Program-made: the position numbers and the translations under genes
Notes under the pieces: model-generated
Databases searched by the model: none
What the model saw: only the letters and a program-made list of their open reading frames with translations
What the model was told of the DNA's origin: nothing
NCBI RefSeq assembly: GCF_023498005.1
Contig: NZ_CP097289.1
Location: 6,076,001-6,140,000 of the forward strand
Reading direction: 5' to 3'
Length of the DNA stretch: 64,000 bases
Origin: Streptomyces durmitorensis
Lineage (GTDB): Bacteria > Actinomycetota > Actinomycetes > Streptomycetales > Streptomycetaceae
In this document: piece by piece, positions 42,734 through 51,571 of the stretch
Layout: each line of letters begins with the position of its first letter
Numbering within the stretch: position 1 is the stretch's first letter

Positions 42734-45526
42734 TCAGTTGCCTCCCTCGTGCCGCAGGGACACCGTCGGGTCTCCCCGGCGCAGGGCGAGGGCCGCGATG
42801 ATCAGGAGGGGGACGGCCGCCGTCGCCGCGAGGAGCGTGGCCACGTGGGGGAGCGGCAGCTCCACCAGGACCGGCGGGACCGGCTGGGTGGCCTCGCCGG
42901 TGAGGACGATCAAGGGGACGACCGCGCGGGTCAGGACCGCGCCCAGAGCCATGCCCACCAGCAGGGCGAGGCCGAGCAGGAAGCCCTGCTCCGCCGCGAT
43001 CAGGCGGGCCAGTTGACGGCGCGGGGCACCCAGCGCGCGCAGCACCGCGAACTCCGCCGAGCGCTCCCGCAGCGAACCCGCCGCGCTCACGGCGAAGCCC
43101 ACGGCGGCGAGCGCGGCGGCCGCCACCGCCACGGCGAGCAGCGCGGACTGCGGTCCCGCGCCCAGCGGGTCGTCGCGCAGCTCGGCGGCGATCTCGTCCC
43201 GGACCAGGACCTGTTCGGGGTCGATGTCGGGGCGGGCCCGCAGGGCGTCGGCTGCCTGGGCGGAGGCGCCGGGGCGGGTGGTGAGCCACCATTCCGTGGG
43301 GGACAGGGGCCGCTCGCCGTCCCTTTTGAGCAGCGTGTTCACGCCCGGCAGGTCGAGCAGCAGAGCCCCGCCGTCCGACGCGTCCGTGCCCTCGCCCCCG
43401 CCGTCCGACGCGTCCACGCCCTCGCCCCCGTCGGCCGCCCCCGTGGTCGGCAGCTCCGCAACCGCCTTGACGACGGTCACCCGCAACGAGCCGCCGCCCA
43501 GCGGCACATCGATCCGGGAGCCCACATCCGCCCCACTCGACCGCAGGAACCGCTCGGTGACGACCGCCCCGGGCTTCGGCGACTTCAAGGCATCGGCCAT
43601 CGCCGCCCGTTCCCCGCGGTCCTCGCGGATCAGCAGCCCCGGCACCGCCCGCGCGGCGTCCAGGGCGAGCACCGTCGCCTGGTGGTTGCCCGAGAGGTCC
43701 ATCGTGGAGCGCGCGACGGGTGCGGCCTCCCGCACGCCCGGCAGGGACGCGTAGACCTCGGGCTGCCGCTGCTCGGGGACCCGGCTGCCGACCACCCTGA
43801 TCTGCGTACCGGCCCTGAAGTCGGCCTGGTCCTCCTGCGAGCGGTCCCAGGACGCGCTCTGCCCGATCGCCAGCATGCCCATCGCCACGGCGAGGACGAG
43901 CAGCAGGACGGGCCCCGCACCTTGCAGCGGGCGGCGGCTCAGCTGCCAGCCCGCGAGCGCACCGGGGAGACCGCGCCCCCGCGCGGCCTGCCGCTCGGCG
44001 AGACGCGCGGCGGGCGGCAGCAGGCGCAGCGTCACGACCGTGCCCGCGAGGAGCGCGAGGGCGGGCGCGGCCACCAGCAGCGGGTCGATGCCGAGCGTGC
44101 CCGTGCCGTCGTCGCTCAGCGCACCCGAGCCGGACGTCCTGCCGTCCAGCTGCCAGTACGCCACCGCCGCGATCACCAGGAGACCCACGTCGGCGCCCGC
44201 CCGCAGCGGTGCGGGCAGCGCGGCCGCCCGTGTCCGCCGCAGCGACCCGGTGTCCGCCGAGAGCGCGGGCGCGACCACGGCGAGCGCGCAGCCGAGGGCC
44301 GCGACCACGCCGATCAGCCACACGTCCACGCCCGCCGTCCCCTCCAGCCGCACCCCCGTCCGGGCCAGCGCCCCCTGCCCCGCGAGCAGCCGGGTCAGCG
44401 GGCCCGCGAGCAGCGGCGCGAGCAGTGCGGCGGGCAGCGCGAGCAGCAGGGCCTCGACCGTGGCGAGCCAGACCACCCGGCCGCGCGAGCCGCCGCGCGC
44501 CAGGAGCAGGCCCGTCTCGCCGCCGCGCTCCCTGCTGAGCAGCCGGGCCACGAGCAGCAGGGCGTACCCGGCGAGCATGATCAGCTGAAGGGCGACGATC
44601 AGCAGCGTCGAACGGGACACCAGGAGCGCGCGCTCGGCCCGGTCCAGGACGTCGGGCAGTGCGGTGCTCGCGCTCGGACTGCCGCCCAGGGAACGGGACT
44701 TCACCAGCGCGGCCGGACCGCTCTTCGCCGCCGCGCGCAGTGCGTCGACGCGGTCCGTGGTCATGGCGGAGAAGTCCGCCGTGGCCAGCCACTGCGTACG
44801 GTCCGCCGAGACGTGCCCCAGGGCCGACGGGTCGGCGAGCAGCGGCCCGTACGTCAGGAAGACGCTCTCGCGCACGCCGCGGCCACCGAGATCGTCCAGC
44901 TGCCAGTAGGGCTCGGTGGGGTCGGCGGGGCGGTACACGCCCGTCACCCGGACGGTGACCTTCGGCCCGGTGAGCCGGTCGGTGAGGGTGATCGGGGCGG
45001 AGCCGGGGCGGAGCTTCAGACGGGCGGCGGCCGCCTCGGGGAGGGCGACCTCGACCTCTTTGCCCTTGCCCCGCGACGGCTCGTGCGTCTCGTGCGTCTC
45101 GTTCGTCTCGTTCGTGTCGTACGGAGAAGGCCAACTGCCCTTGGTCAGACGGATCCTGGACCGGTCGAGCGAGGCGAAATGGGTGAGGTCCGGTTCGGCG
45201 CCCGCACGTACGCCCGGCAGCGCGTAGGGCCCTGAACGGGACAGCGACCGCAGCCCCACCGGCAGCCCGTCGAACGTGCGCCGCGCGGCCTCGCGCACCG
45301 CACGGTCCGCCGACTCCCGCGCACCGGGCGGCACTTGGGCCCGCACGACGAGCGAGGCCGGTGCCGCCGAGCGCGTACGCAGGCTGTGCCGCAGCGCCAC
45401 GTCCCCGATGGAACCGGAGAACGCCGTGAGCGTGGCCAGGACCGCCGTGGTGAGCAGGACGGCGAGGAGCGCGGCGGCGAGGAGCAGCCGATGCGCGCGC
45501 ACGCGCAGAAAGAGGAACCCCGTCAC
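42734..45526 (-). CDS. FtsX/MacB-like ABC transporter permease, first of pair
   Basis: A 930-residue permease. The N-terminal helix is AHRLLLAAALLAVLLTTAVL, followed by a large extracellular domain that includes the repetitive acidic loop TNETNETHETHEP. Helices then lie near residues 310-420, 455-530 and 800-910. FtsX-domain blocks LLSRERGGETGLLLARGGSR and RERSAEFAVLRALGAPRRQL are clear. The start is GTG 45526. It leads a three-gene operon with the second permease and the ATPase. Confidence 0.85.
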   Translation of the reverse strand: MTGFLFLRVRAHRLLLAAALLAVLLTTAVLATLTAFSGSIGDVALRHSLRTRSAAPASLVVRAQVPPGARESADRAVREAARRTFDGLPVGLRSLSRSGPYALPGVRAGAEPDLTHFASLDRSRIRLTKGSWPSPYDTNETNETHETHEPSRGKGKEVEVALPEAAAARLKLRPGSAPITLTDRLTGPKVTVRVTGVYRPADPTEPYWQLDDLGGRGVRESVFLTYGPLLADPSALGHVSADRTQWLATADFSAMTTDRVDALRAAAKSGPAALVKSRSLGGSPSASTALPDVLDRAERALLVSRSTLLIVALQLIMLAGYALLLVARLLSRERGGETGLLLARGGSRGRVVWLATVEALLLALPAALLAPLLAGPLTRLLAGQGALARTGVRLEGTAGVDVWLIGVVAALGCALAVVAPALSADTGSLRRTRAAALPAPLRAGADVGLLVIAAVAYWQLDGRTSGSGALSDDGTGTLGIDPLLVAAPALALLAGTVVTLRLLPPAARLAERQAARGRGLPGALAGWQLSRRPLQGAGPVLLLVLAVAMGMLAIGQSASWDRSQEDQADFRAGTQIRVVGSRVPEQRQPEVYASLPGVREAAPVARSTMDLSGNHQATVLALDAARAVPGLLIREDRGERAAMADALKSPKPGAVVTERFLRSSGADVGSRIDVPLGGGSLRVTVVKAVAELPTTGAADGGEGVDASDGGGEGTDASDGGALLLDLPGVNTLLKRDGERPLSPTEWWLTTRPGASAQAADALRARPDIDPEQVLVRDEIAAELRDDPLGAGPQSALLAVAVAAAALAAVGFAVSAAGSLRERSAEFAVLRALGAPRRQLARLIAAEQGFLLGLALLVGMALGAVLTRAVVPLIVLTGEATQPVPPVLVELPLPHVATLLAATAAVPLLIIAALALRRGDPTVSLRHEGGN

Positions 45527-45640
45527 AGCCCCCGCGACCCCCCGTGCCCGTGCCGTACGCTTTCGCCCCCGAAAGTCTGTACGGATGCTTTCAGAGTGCA
45601 GGCAGTTCGGGAAGGGGGGTGGGGAGAGCGGGGAGAGCCG

Positions 45641-46054
45641 TCAGCCCTCGGAGTTGACCATGGACGCCGCCGCGTACGTCAGGTAGTTCCACAGCGTCCG
45701 CTCATGCTCCTCGGAGAGCTTCAGCTCCTCGACCGCGGCCCGCATGTGCTTCAGCCAGGCGTCGTGCGCGGCCCTGTCGACGGTGAACGGGGCATGGCGC
45801 ATCCGCAGCCGGGGGTGGCCGCGGTTGTCGCTGTACGTGCGGGGGCCGCCCCAGTACTGCATGAGGAAGAGCGCGAGGCGCTCCTCGGCAGGACCCAGGT
45901 CCTCCTCCGGGTACATCGGCCGCAGCAGCGGGTCCTCCGCGACCCCCTGGTAGAAGAAGTGCACCAGGCGCCTGAAGGTCTCCTCGCCGCCGACCTGTTC
46001 GTAGAACGTCTGCTCCTGAAGCGTGCCGCGCGGGATCTCTTTCACACCGTCCAT
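45641..46054 (-). CDS. glbO: Group II truncated haemoglobin (GlbO-like)
   Basis: 137 residues with the trHbO pattern TFYEQVGGEETFRRLVHFFY, PMYPEEDLGPAEERLALFLM, QYWGGPRTYSDNRGHPRLRM, then RHAPF, which carries the proximal His. Such globins bind O2/NO and often protect from nitrosative stress or interact with respiratory lipids. It stands alone, downstream in orientation of the methyltransferase gene's divergent promoter region. Confidence 0.92.
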   Translation of the reverse strand: MDGVKEIPRGTLQEQTFYEQVGGEETFRRLVHFFYQGVAEDPLLRPMYPEEDLGPAEERLALFLMQYWGGPRTYSDNRGHPRLRMRHAPFTVDRAAHDAWLKHMRAAVEELKLSEEHERTLWNYLTYAAASMVNSEG

Positions 46055-46222
46055 GGTCTCAGACGGGGCGGCCGAGGACGGAAGGCTTAGGACCCTCGGC
46101 CTTTGGACCGGCGCTCACGCCCCGCGGACCGGCGCTCACGCCCTCCGGAGAGGGACCGATCTCCTCCGGATCGGTACGTCCTGCCGCTCGCATCGCGGGC
46201 CATACCGCAGCACAGTGGCTAT

Positions 46223-47197
46223 ATGGGACCCACAGTCGACCCCCTTCTCGCCGCGGAGGCCGGATCCGCCCTGGTCCGCGAGATCGAGGCCAGCGGTGCC
46301 TGGACGCGGGACCCCGAGCTGCGTGCGGCGTTCGAACAGGTCCCGCGGCACCTGTTCGTGCCCTACTACTACGTCACCTCGTCGGGCGGCGGCCACGAGC
46401 GCCTCTGGGGTGAGGACCCCGACCCCGCACGCCGGGCACGCTGGCTGCACGGCGCCTACGCGGACGCCCCGCTCGCCACCCGCGTACGCGACGGAGAGCT
46501 GCTCTCGTCCAGCAGCCAGCCGTCCCTGATGGCGAAGATGCTCCAGGAGCTGGATCTGCACGACGGCGACTGCGACGTCCTGGAGATCGGCGCGGGCACC
46601 GGCTACAACGCGGCCCTGCTCGCCCACCGGCTCGGCGAGGAGCACGTGACCACCGTCGACCTGGACCCGGAGATCACCGAGTCCGCGCGGCGCCATCTCA
46701 CGGCCGCGGGGTACCACCCGGCCGTCGTCACCGGCGACGGCACCGCGGGGTGCCCCGAGCGCGCTCCGTACGACCGGATCATCGTGACCTGCACCCTGAC
46801 CTCCGTGCCGCGCCCCTGGCTGGCCCAGTGCCGCCCCGGCGCCCGCATCCTGGCCCCGCTGGCCACCGGCCTGATCGCGCTCACGGTCCAGGACGCCGAG
46901 CACGCCGAGGGCCGCTTCCTGCACACCCCCGCGTACTTCGTGCCGCTGCGGGGCGGCAGCACAAGGGCCCCGCACGAGCAGCACCTCGGGGGGCTGCCGC
47001 GCGGGGCCCTGCGACACGAACTCTTCCGTTTTTTGCTCGAACTGACGGCCGGGAGCCTCGATCCTTACGAGGCGCTCGCCCTGTGGCAGCGCGAGGGCCG
47101 GCCGGTGCGCGAGCGGTTCGGTGTCACTGTCCGCGGGCCGCACGAGTGGGCCTGGCTCGACGACCCCGAAGGGCCGTACGCCTGGCCACTCGCGTGA
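46223..47197 (+). CDS. PCMT-like (protein-L-isoaspartate type) SAM methyltransferase
   Basis: 324 residues. FEQVPRHLFVPYYY and SSSSQPSLMAKMLQ are typical of the isoaspartyl-methyltransferase N-terminus. The SAM-binding motif I is VLEIGAGTGYNAALLAHRLG, followed by TVDLDPEI and YDRIIVTCTL. A C-terminal extension of about 100 residues (EQHLGGLPRGALRHELFRFL) is absent from simple PCMTs, so a specialised substrate, such as a peptide natural product or a modified protein, is possible. ATG 46223 has a weak ribosome site; the frame is open to 46103, but that part is a repetitive Arg/Pro stretch. Confidence 0.85.
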   Translation: MGPTVDPLLAAEAGSALVREIEASGAWTRDPELRAAFEQVPRHLFVPYYYVTSSGGGHERLWGEDPDPARRARWLHGAYADAPLATRVRDGELLSSSSQPSLMAKMLQELDLHDGDCDVLEIGAGTGYNAALLAHRLGEEHVTTVDLDPEITESARRHLTAAGYHPAVVTGDGTAGCPERAPYDRIIVTCTLTSVPRPWLAQCRPGARILAPLATGLIALTVQDAEHAEGRFLHTPAYFVPLRGGSTRAPHEQHLGGLPRGALRHELFRFLLELTAGSLDPYEALALWQREGRPVRERFGVTVRGPHEWAWLDDPEGPYAWPLA

Positions 47198-47215
47198 GCC
47201 CGGGAGACGTGGCCC

Positions 47216-48496
47216 TCAGCTGTGCCGGATGGTGATCGTCGTCCAGGCGCCCACGTGCACCCGGTCGCCGTCCTGCAGCGGCACGGGGACGAACGGCTGG
47301 ATGGGCTCCTCGCCGTTGTTGACCGTGGTGCCGTTGGTCGAGTTCTGGTCGACGACCGCCCAGCTGCCGTCCGGCTGCTGGACCAGGACCGCGTGCTGGT
47401 GCGAGACCCCGGGGTCCTCCGGCGGCACCGACAGGTCGATGTCCGGGGTGTCTCCGGTGGAGTGCCTGCGGCGGCCGATGGTGATCTGGTTGCCGGCCAG
47501 CGGGCGCTGCTGCTCGGGCGAGTACGCGGGCAGGTTCAGGCCCGACGCCTCGGGACCGCTGCGGTGCATCATCGCCATGAAGTACTCACGGTCGGGACCG
47601 ATCGTCGCCGACCAGGTGACCGTGCCGGTGCTGGGACCGGGCACCGCCTGGTAGCCCGGAGGGCCCTGCGGAGCCTGGGTCTGCTGCGGCTGCTGCTGGC
47701 CCCACTCGCCCTGCTGGGGAGCCTGCGGAGCGCCGGGAGCCGGAGCGGACTGCGAGGGCGGCGGGAGCATCCAGTCGTCGTCGCCGCCGAAGGACGGACC
47801 GCCGGGACCGGGCTGCTGCGGCTGCGGAGGCGGCGGGGTCCCGGTCTCCTGCGGGAACGCGGGCGGCGCCGGCGGACCCTGCTGCTGGAACGCCTGCGGG
47901 GGCGGGCCCGACTGGTCACCGCCGCCGTAGGGCGGCGGGGGCACCTGGCCGGACGGGTTGCCGTTGCCGAACGGCGGGATCGGCTCGGCGGGCCGGTTCA
48001 TCTGCGAGGGCCGCGAGCCCTGGTACCCGAACGGGTCCTGGCCCGGCTGGGTGCCGGGGGGCTGGTGGCCCGGCGGGGGCTGCTGGCCGGGGGGAGGCTG
48101 CTGGAACTGCTGCGCCGGGTTCGGCGGGTGCGGGGCGGCCGGGGTGTACGAGGTCGCCGTGTTCGTCAGGAAGTTCCAGCGGCACTCCTCGCAGAACGGC
48201 GCGTTCGCCTCGCGGGGCGTGCGGCACTGCGGGCAGAGCTCGGCCTCGGCGGCCTGGTCCGGCACGGCCGACAGGTGCGGGCGGCCGGGGGCCTGCTGGG
48301 GGTATCCGTATCCGCCGTTCTGGCCGGGGGCCTGCGGATATCCCTGGTCCTGGCCGGGGCCCGGCGGCGGGTAGCCGTAACCGGGAGCGGCCGGGGGCGG
48401 CGGCGGAGGCGGCGGTACGGCACCGGCCATGCGGTGACCGCAGACCTCGCACCAGTCGTCGGAACCCGACTGGTGTCCGTTCGGGCAGGTCGGCAT
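47216..48496 (-). CDS. FHA-domain protein with N-terminal zinc ribbon, end of the PknG operon
   Basis: 426 residues. CPNGHQSGSDDWCEVCGH at the N-terminus is a zinc ribbon, and a second Cys pair set lies near residues 90-105 (CPQCRTP...CEEC). A long Pro/Gln/Gly-rich disordered linker follows. The C-terminal FHA domain (about 325-426) has ITIGRRRHS, DPGVSHQHAVL and DQNSTNGTTVNN, the phosphothreonine-binding signature. In mycobacteria and corynebacteria PknG acts through a small FHA protein (GarA/OdhI); this protein ends the operon that encodes PknG and may play the comparable part. That is inference: it lacks the visible N-terminal TT motif of GarA. Confidence 0.87.
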   Translation of the reverse strand: MPTCPNGHQSGSDDWCEVCGHRMAGAVPPPPPPPPAAPGYGYPPPGPGQDQGYPQAPGQNGGYGYPQQAPGRPHLSAVPDQAAEAELCPQCRTPREANAPFCEECRWNFLTNTATSYTPAAPHPPNPAQQFQQPPPGQQPPPGHQPPGTQPGQDPFGYQGSRPSQMNRPAEPIPPFGNGNPSGQVPPPPYGGGDQSGPPPQAFQQQGPPAPPAFPQETGTPPPPQPQQPGPGGPSFGGDDDWMLPPPSQSAPAPGAPQAPQQGEWGQQQPQQTQAPQGPPGYQAVPGPSTGTVTWSATIGPDREYFMAMMHRSGPEASGLNLPAYSPEQQRPLAGNQITIGRRRHSTGDTPDIDLSVPPEDPGVSHQHAVLVQQPDGSWAVVDQNSTNGTTVNNGEEPIQPFVPVPLQDGDRVHVGAWTTITIRHS

Positions 48497-48577
48497 GTCG
48501 GCGCTTCCCCCTCTCCTTCTCCGGCCCTGTGGGGCCGTACGTGCTGCTTGTGGGGCTACTGATGAGTACGGGTGGAG

Positions 48578-49921
48578 CTACTTCTTCACGCGAACAGTCT
48601 TCGTGGACCGCGTCTCGAGAGTCATCTCGTCGGCCTCGGCAACCCTCGCCTTCAATCGAACAGTACCTGCCACGGCATCGACCACGTCGACCACCTTCGA
48701 AAGCAGCTTCGCGGTGTCCTCGTTGCCCGAGGCGCTGGCGAGCTGAACCGCACGGCCCAGTTTGGCCGTTGCTCCATCCATATCGCCCGACTTGCGCGCA
48801 TCGAGGCCCTGCTGGATCACCTGGGCCAGTTCCGCCTGGCCCGTGTAGTGCGCCACCTGCGGATTGATCGACGTCGAAGCGGCCATGTCGTCCGTCCACA
48901 CGGCCCGCACCAGGCCCTGCGAGAGCGTCTGGGCGCTGCCGTCCGGCTGCGGCACGATCAGCGAGACGCGGGCCGCGAGCATCTCCTGGCCGAGCTCGGC
49001 GTTCGGCACCTCGACACAGATGTGGTAGTCGCGGGACTCGTCGCCCCAGGACCCGGTGGGATAGTCCCCGGCGCGCGGTCCCGCCTCCGTGCGGCGGTCG
49101 GTCAACTCCACGACCGTGGGCGCCACTTGCTTGACGAACTTGATCTCCGCGCCCATCGGCGTCCACAGCCGCAGACTGACGTCGGCGACCTCCTTGCCCA
49201 TCGCCGCCTCCATCATCTGCGTGAAGTCGGCGGACAGGCCCGCGGGGTCGGCGACGATGTCGGCGGTGCCGAGCAGCGCGGAGGCGATGCCGGTGACCTC
49301 CTTGACCTCCCAGTCGGTGCCGACACCGCGGGCGTCGCAGGTGAAGCGGCCCGCGCAGGCGTCGAGCGAGGCCTGGAGGTCCTCGGGTGACTCGTGTTCA
49401 TTGCGGCCGTCCGTCAGCACGATTCCGTGCCGTATCGAGACGTCGGCCGACGACAGGAGCCGGTCGGCCAGGCGCAGCCAGGTGCCGATCGCCGTGCCGC
49501 CGCCCGCGCTGAGCTTGCGCAGGGCCTGCTTGGCCTGCCCCCGGGTCTGCGCGTCCGCGACCGCCAGGCGGCCGTTGCCCGGATAGACCTCCTTGGCGAC
49601 GTGGGTGCCGCCGATCACCGCGAAGTGGACTCCGTCACGTACGGCGTCGATCGCGGCGGACGTGGCGTCGCGGGCGCCGCGCATCTTCGTCGGCGGGTAG
49701 TCCATCGAGCCGGAGCAGTCGACCATGATCGCCACGGCCGCGTCCGGGGTCTGCCCCACCGAGTAGAGGTGCGGGGCGCTCACCGCGGACCCCACCGTGC
49801 CGCCGCCGGTCGAGGTGACCGTGGCGATCGCGTTGACCTCGCGTGCGCCCTCCGCCATGTACTCGTTCTGGTACACGTCGACCGAGAACTGCGGCACGTT
49901 CGACTTCGAGAAGTTGGCCAT
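48578..49921 (-). CDS. von Willebrand factor A domain protein in the PknG operon
   Basis: 447 residues, cytoplasmic (no signal). The vWA domain has MIDAS DCSGS at 68-72, then TAIGTWLRLADRL and HGIVLTDGRNEHE. After it come a beta-rich domain and a helical C-terminus. It lies between the PP2C phosphatase and the FHA gene. A hairpin at 49946-49971 and the MITE at 50018-50191 separate it from the phosphatase gene. AGGGGGAGC is its ribosome site. It may be a metal-dependent adaptor in the phosphosignalling complex. Confidence 0.87.
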   Translation of the reverse strand: MANFSKSNVPQFSVDVYQNEYMAEGAREVNAIATVTSTGGGTVGSAVSAPHLYSVGQTPDAAVAIMVDCSGSMDYPPTKMRGARDATSAAIDAVRDGVHFAVIGGTHVAKEVYPGNGRLAVADAQTRGQAKQALRKLSAGGGTAIGTWLRLADRLLSSADVSIRHGIVLTDGRNEHESPEDLQASLDACAGRFTCDARGVGTDWEVKEVTGIASALLGTADIVADPAGLSADFTQMMEAAMGKEVADVSLRLWTPMGAEIKFVKQVAPTVVELTDRRTEAGPRAGDYPTGSWGDESRDYHICVEVPNAELGQEMLAARVSLIVPQPDGSAQTLSQGLVRAVWTDDMAASTSINPQVAHYTGQAELAQVIQQGLDARKSGDMDGATAKLGRAVQLASASGNEDTAKLLSKVVDVVDAVAGTVRLKARVAEADEMTLETRSTKTVRVKK

Positions 49922-49945
49922 GGATCCCTGCTCCCCCTATACGTT

Positions 49946-49971
49946 CCCTCCGGCTTCCCCAAGCCGGAGGG
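49946..49971 (-). promoter_or_regulatory. Perfect 11-bp hairpin in the vWA gene leader
   Basis: CCCTCCGGCTT (49946-49956) and AAGCCGGAGGG (49961-49971) are exact complements around a CCCC loop. It lies 25 bases upstream of the vWA start codon. Either an attenuator or terminator inside the operon, or an mRNA-processing stem. Confidence 0.6.
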
Positions 49972-50017
49972 TGATAAGTGCGCGTGGCAGGCCGCCCGTT
50001 GCGGGGGCCGCCTCTAG

Positions 50018-50191
50018 GCCCTGTCGTCGGACTCCCGTCTGCCCCGCGACGCCATGCACGCACTCTCGCCGCACCGGGCGCAGACCCAAGTACGGTCCAG
50101 TACGAGGGTCTACGCCCGGCACGCCGAGAGCACGCACCTGACGCCGCGGGGCCCGCCCTCCGGGCGGACGACGGGAGTCCGACGACAGGAC
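50018..50191. mobile_element. 174-bp MITE-like inverted-repeat element
   Basis: The first and last 22 bases are inverted repeats with one mismatch (CCTGTCGTCGGACTCCCGTC inside). Pairing continues inwards to the centre, with a 15-17-nt bulge in the right arm (around 50156-50170) that is itself a small GC hairpin. CTAG flanks both sides (50014-50017 and 50192-50195) as a target duplication. It encodes nothing. The TAG within the right CTAG is the stop codon of the PP2C gene. I do not recognise the parent transposon. Confidence 0.75.
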
Positions 50192-51571
50192 CTAGGCCGA
50201 TCCTGCCCCTTGCGGCACGACACGGAACGGCAGAATCGCCACTGTTACGTTGTCGTGGCCCCCGCCGTCCAGGGCGTGGCCGACCAGGACCTGGGCGCTG
50301 TGCAGCGGGCGCAGGGCGGAATCGACGGGCACGGCGCGTGCCATTTCCTCCACCGCTTCCGCGTAGTTCCACAGTCCGTCCGTGCATACGACCACTACAC
50401 CCGCACGGTCCGGCTTGAAGGAAGCGGTGTGCGGCTCCAGTTCGTACGCGTCGGCGCCGAGCCAGCCCGTGATGGCGTGGGCGCGCTCGTCCGCGTACGC
50501 CTCCGCCTCGTTCATCAGACCCGCCGCCACCATCTGAGCGGCCCACGAGTCGTCCTCCGTGAGCCGGACGGTCGGGCCGCTGCGGTCGTCGGGGACCCAG
50601 TACGCGCGGCTGTCGCCGACCCAGCCGACGACCAGGAGGCCACCGGCGATGATCGAGCCGACGAGCGTGCACGCGGGCGCGTTCTGGTGCGGGGAGTGCT
50701 CCCTGGCCTGAGTGGGCTCCGCGGCAAGGGCGTTGACGGCGTCGGCCGCCGACAGGATCGCGTCGTGCATCGCCTGCTGCGGGTGCGTGCCGCGCGGCAG
50801 GGCGGCGAGCAGCGATTCGTTGGCCGCGCGTGACGCGGCGAGGGAGGCCTCGTCGGGGCGGGTCGCGGACGAGACACCGTCGCAGACGATCGCGACGACG
50901 GCGGGGGAACCGTCCGGCAGTGCGGCCGACGAGATCGCGAACGCGTCCTCGTTGCGGTGGTGGCGCAGGCCCCGGTCGCTGACCGCGGCGACCGCGTCGA
51001 GCTCCTGCTCCATGTGGTCGCGCTCACGCGGCTGGGCGTGCCCGCAGTTCTCGCAGTAGCCGTCCGGGTCCACGCGGCCCGAACGGCACGCCACGCAGAG
51101 CTTGGTGCCCGCGGGCGGCGTGGGGTCGGCCAGGACCGCACGGGGATCGGCGGGCTCGGGCTCCGGCGGGGCGGCGGGCGCGGGCAGGGGGTACTCGTCC
51201 GGCTCGGCGGGCCGGGGGACGGGAGCGTCCGTACGAATGTCTCCCGCGTCCCGGGCCTCGCCCGCGTTCGGGGAGAGCTCACCGCCCGACGACTCCGTGA
51301 CCGGCAGGTCGGTGGGCAGGTGCGCGGGCACCGGCATGTCGGAGCTGTCCACGTCCGGGGCGATGGGCCACTGCGACGACGCGTCGGGCGGCGGCGCGGA
51401 CGACGAGCCGTTCATCGCGACGGTGGGGCGGTCGTCCGACCCCACCGGCTGCGCCGACAGGTCGTACCCGCACGCGCCGCAGAACAGGTCACCCGCTTCC
51501 AGCGGCTCTTCGCAGCCGGGGCACGTGGAACCCGCCCCGGCAGTCTGCTGGTGCATCTGCGACATCTTCAC
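50192..51571 (-). CDS. PP2C-family Ser/Thr protein phosphatase with zinc ribbons
   Basis: 459 residues. Two zinc ribbons (CPGCEEPLEAGDLFCGACG at the N-terminus; CVACRSGR...CENCG near 160) flank an acidic, Pro-rich linker. The PP2C domain follows, with SDRGLRHHRNEDAF, IVCDGVSS, GWVGDSRAYW, CTDGLWNYAE and GGHDNVTVAIL, so all metal-binding aspartates are present. GTG 51571 overlaps the PknG stop (GTGA); ATG 51565 is possible. It is the likely phosphatase for PknG substrates. The stop codon comes from the CTAG duplication of the adjacent MITE. Confidence 0.9.
   Translation of the reverse strand: MKMSQMHQQTAGAGSTCPGCEEPLEAGDLFCGACGYDLSAQPVGSDDRPTVAMNGSSSAPPPDASSQWPIAPDVDSSDMPVPAHLPTDLPVTESSGGELSPNAGEARDAGDIRTDAPVPRPAEPDEYPLPAPAAPPEPEPADPRAVLADPTPPAGTKLCVACRSGRVDPDGYCENCGHAQPRERDHMEQELDAVAAVSDRGLRHHRNEDAFAISSAALPDGSPAVVAIVCDGVSSATRPDEASLAASRAANESLLAALPRGTHPQQAMHDAILSAADAVNALAAEPTQAREHSPHQNAPACTLVGSIIAGGLLVVGWVGDSRAYWVPDDRSGPTVRLTEDDSWAAQMVAAGLMNEAEAYADERAHAITGWLGADAYELEPHTASFKPDRAGVVVVCTDGLWNYAEAVEEMARAVPVDSALRPLHSAQVLVGHALDGGGHDNVTVAILPFRVVPQGAGSA

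Noticed and set aside
40327..45235. Very long plus-strand frames (824 and 1047 codons) opposite the permease genes
   Set aside because: Low-complexity Arg/Gly/Gln translations. The minus strand carries obvious FtsX-like permeases with ribosome-coupled starts.
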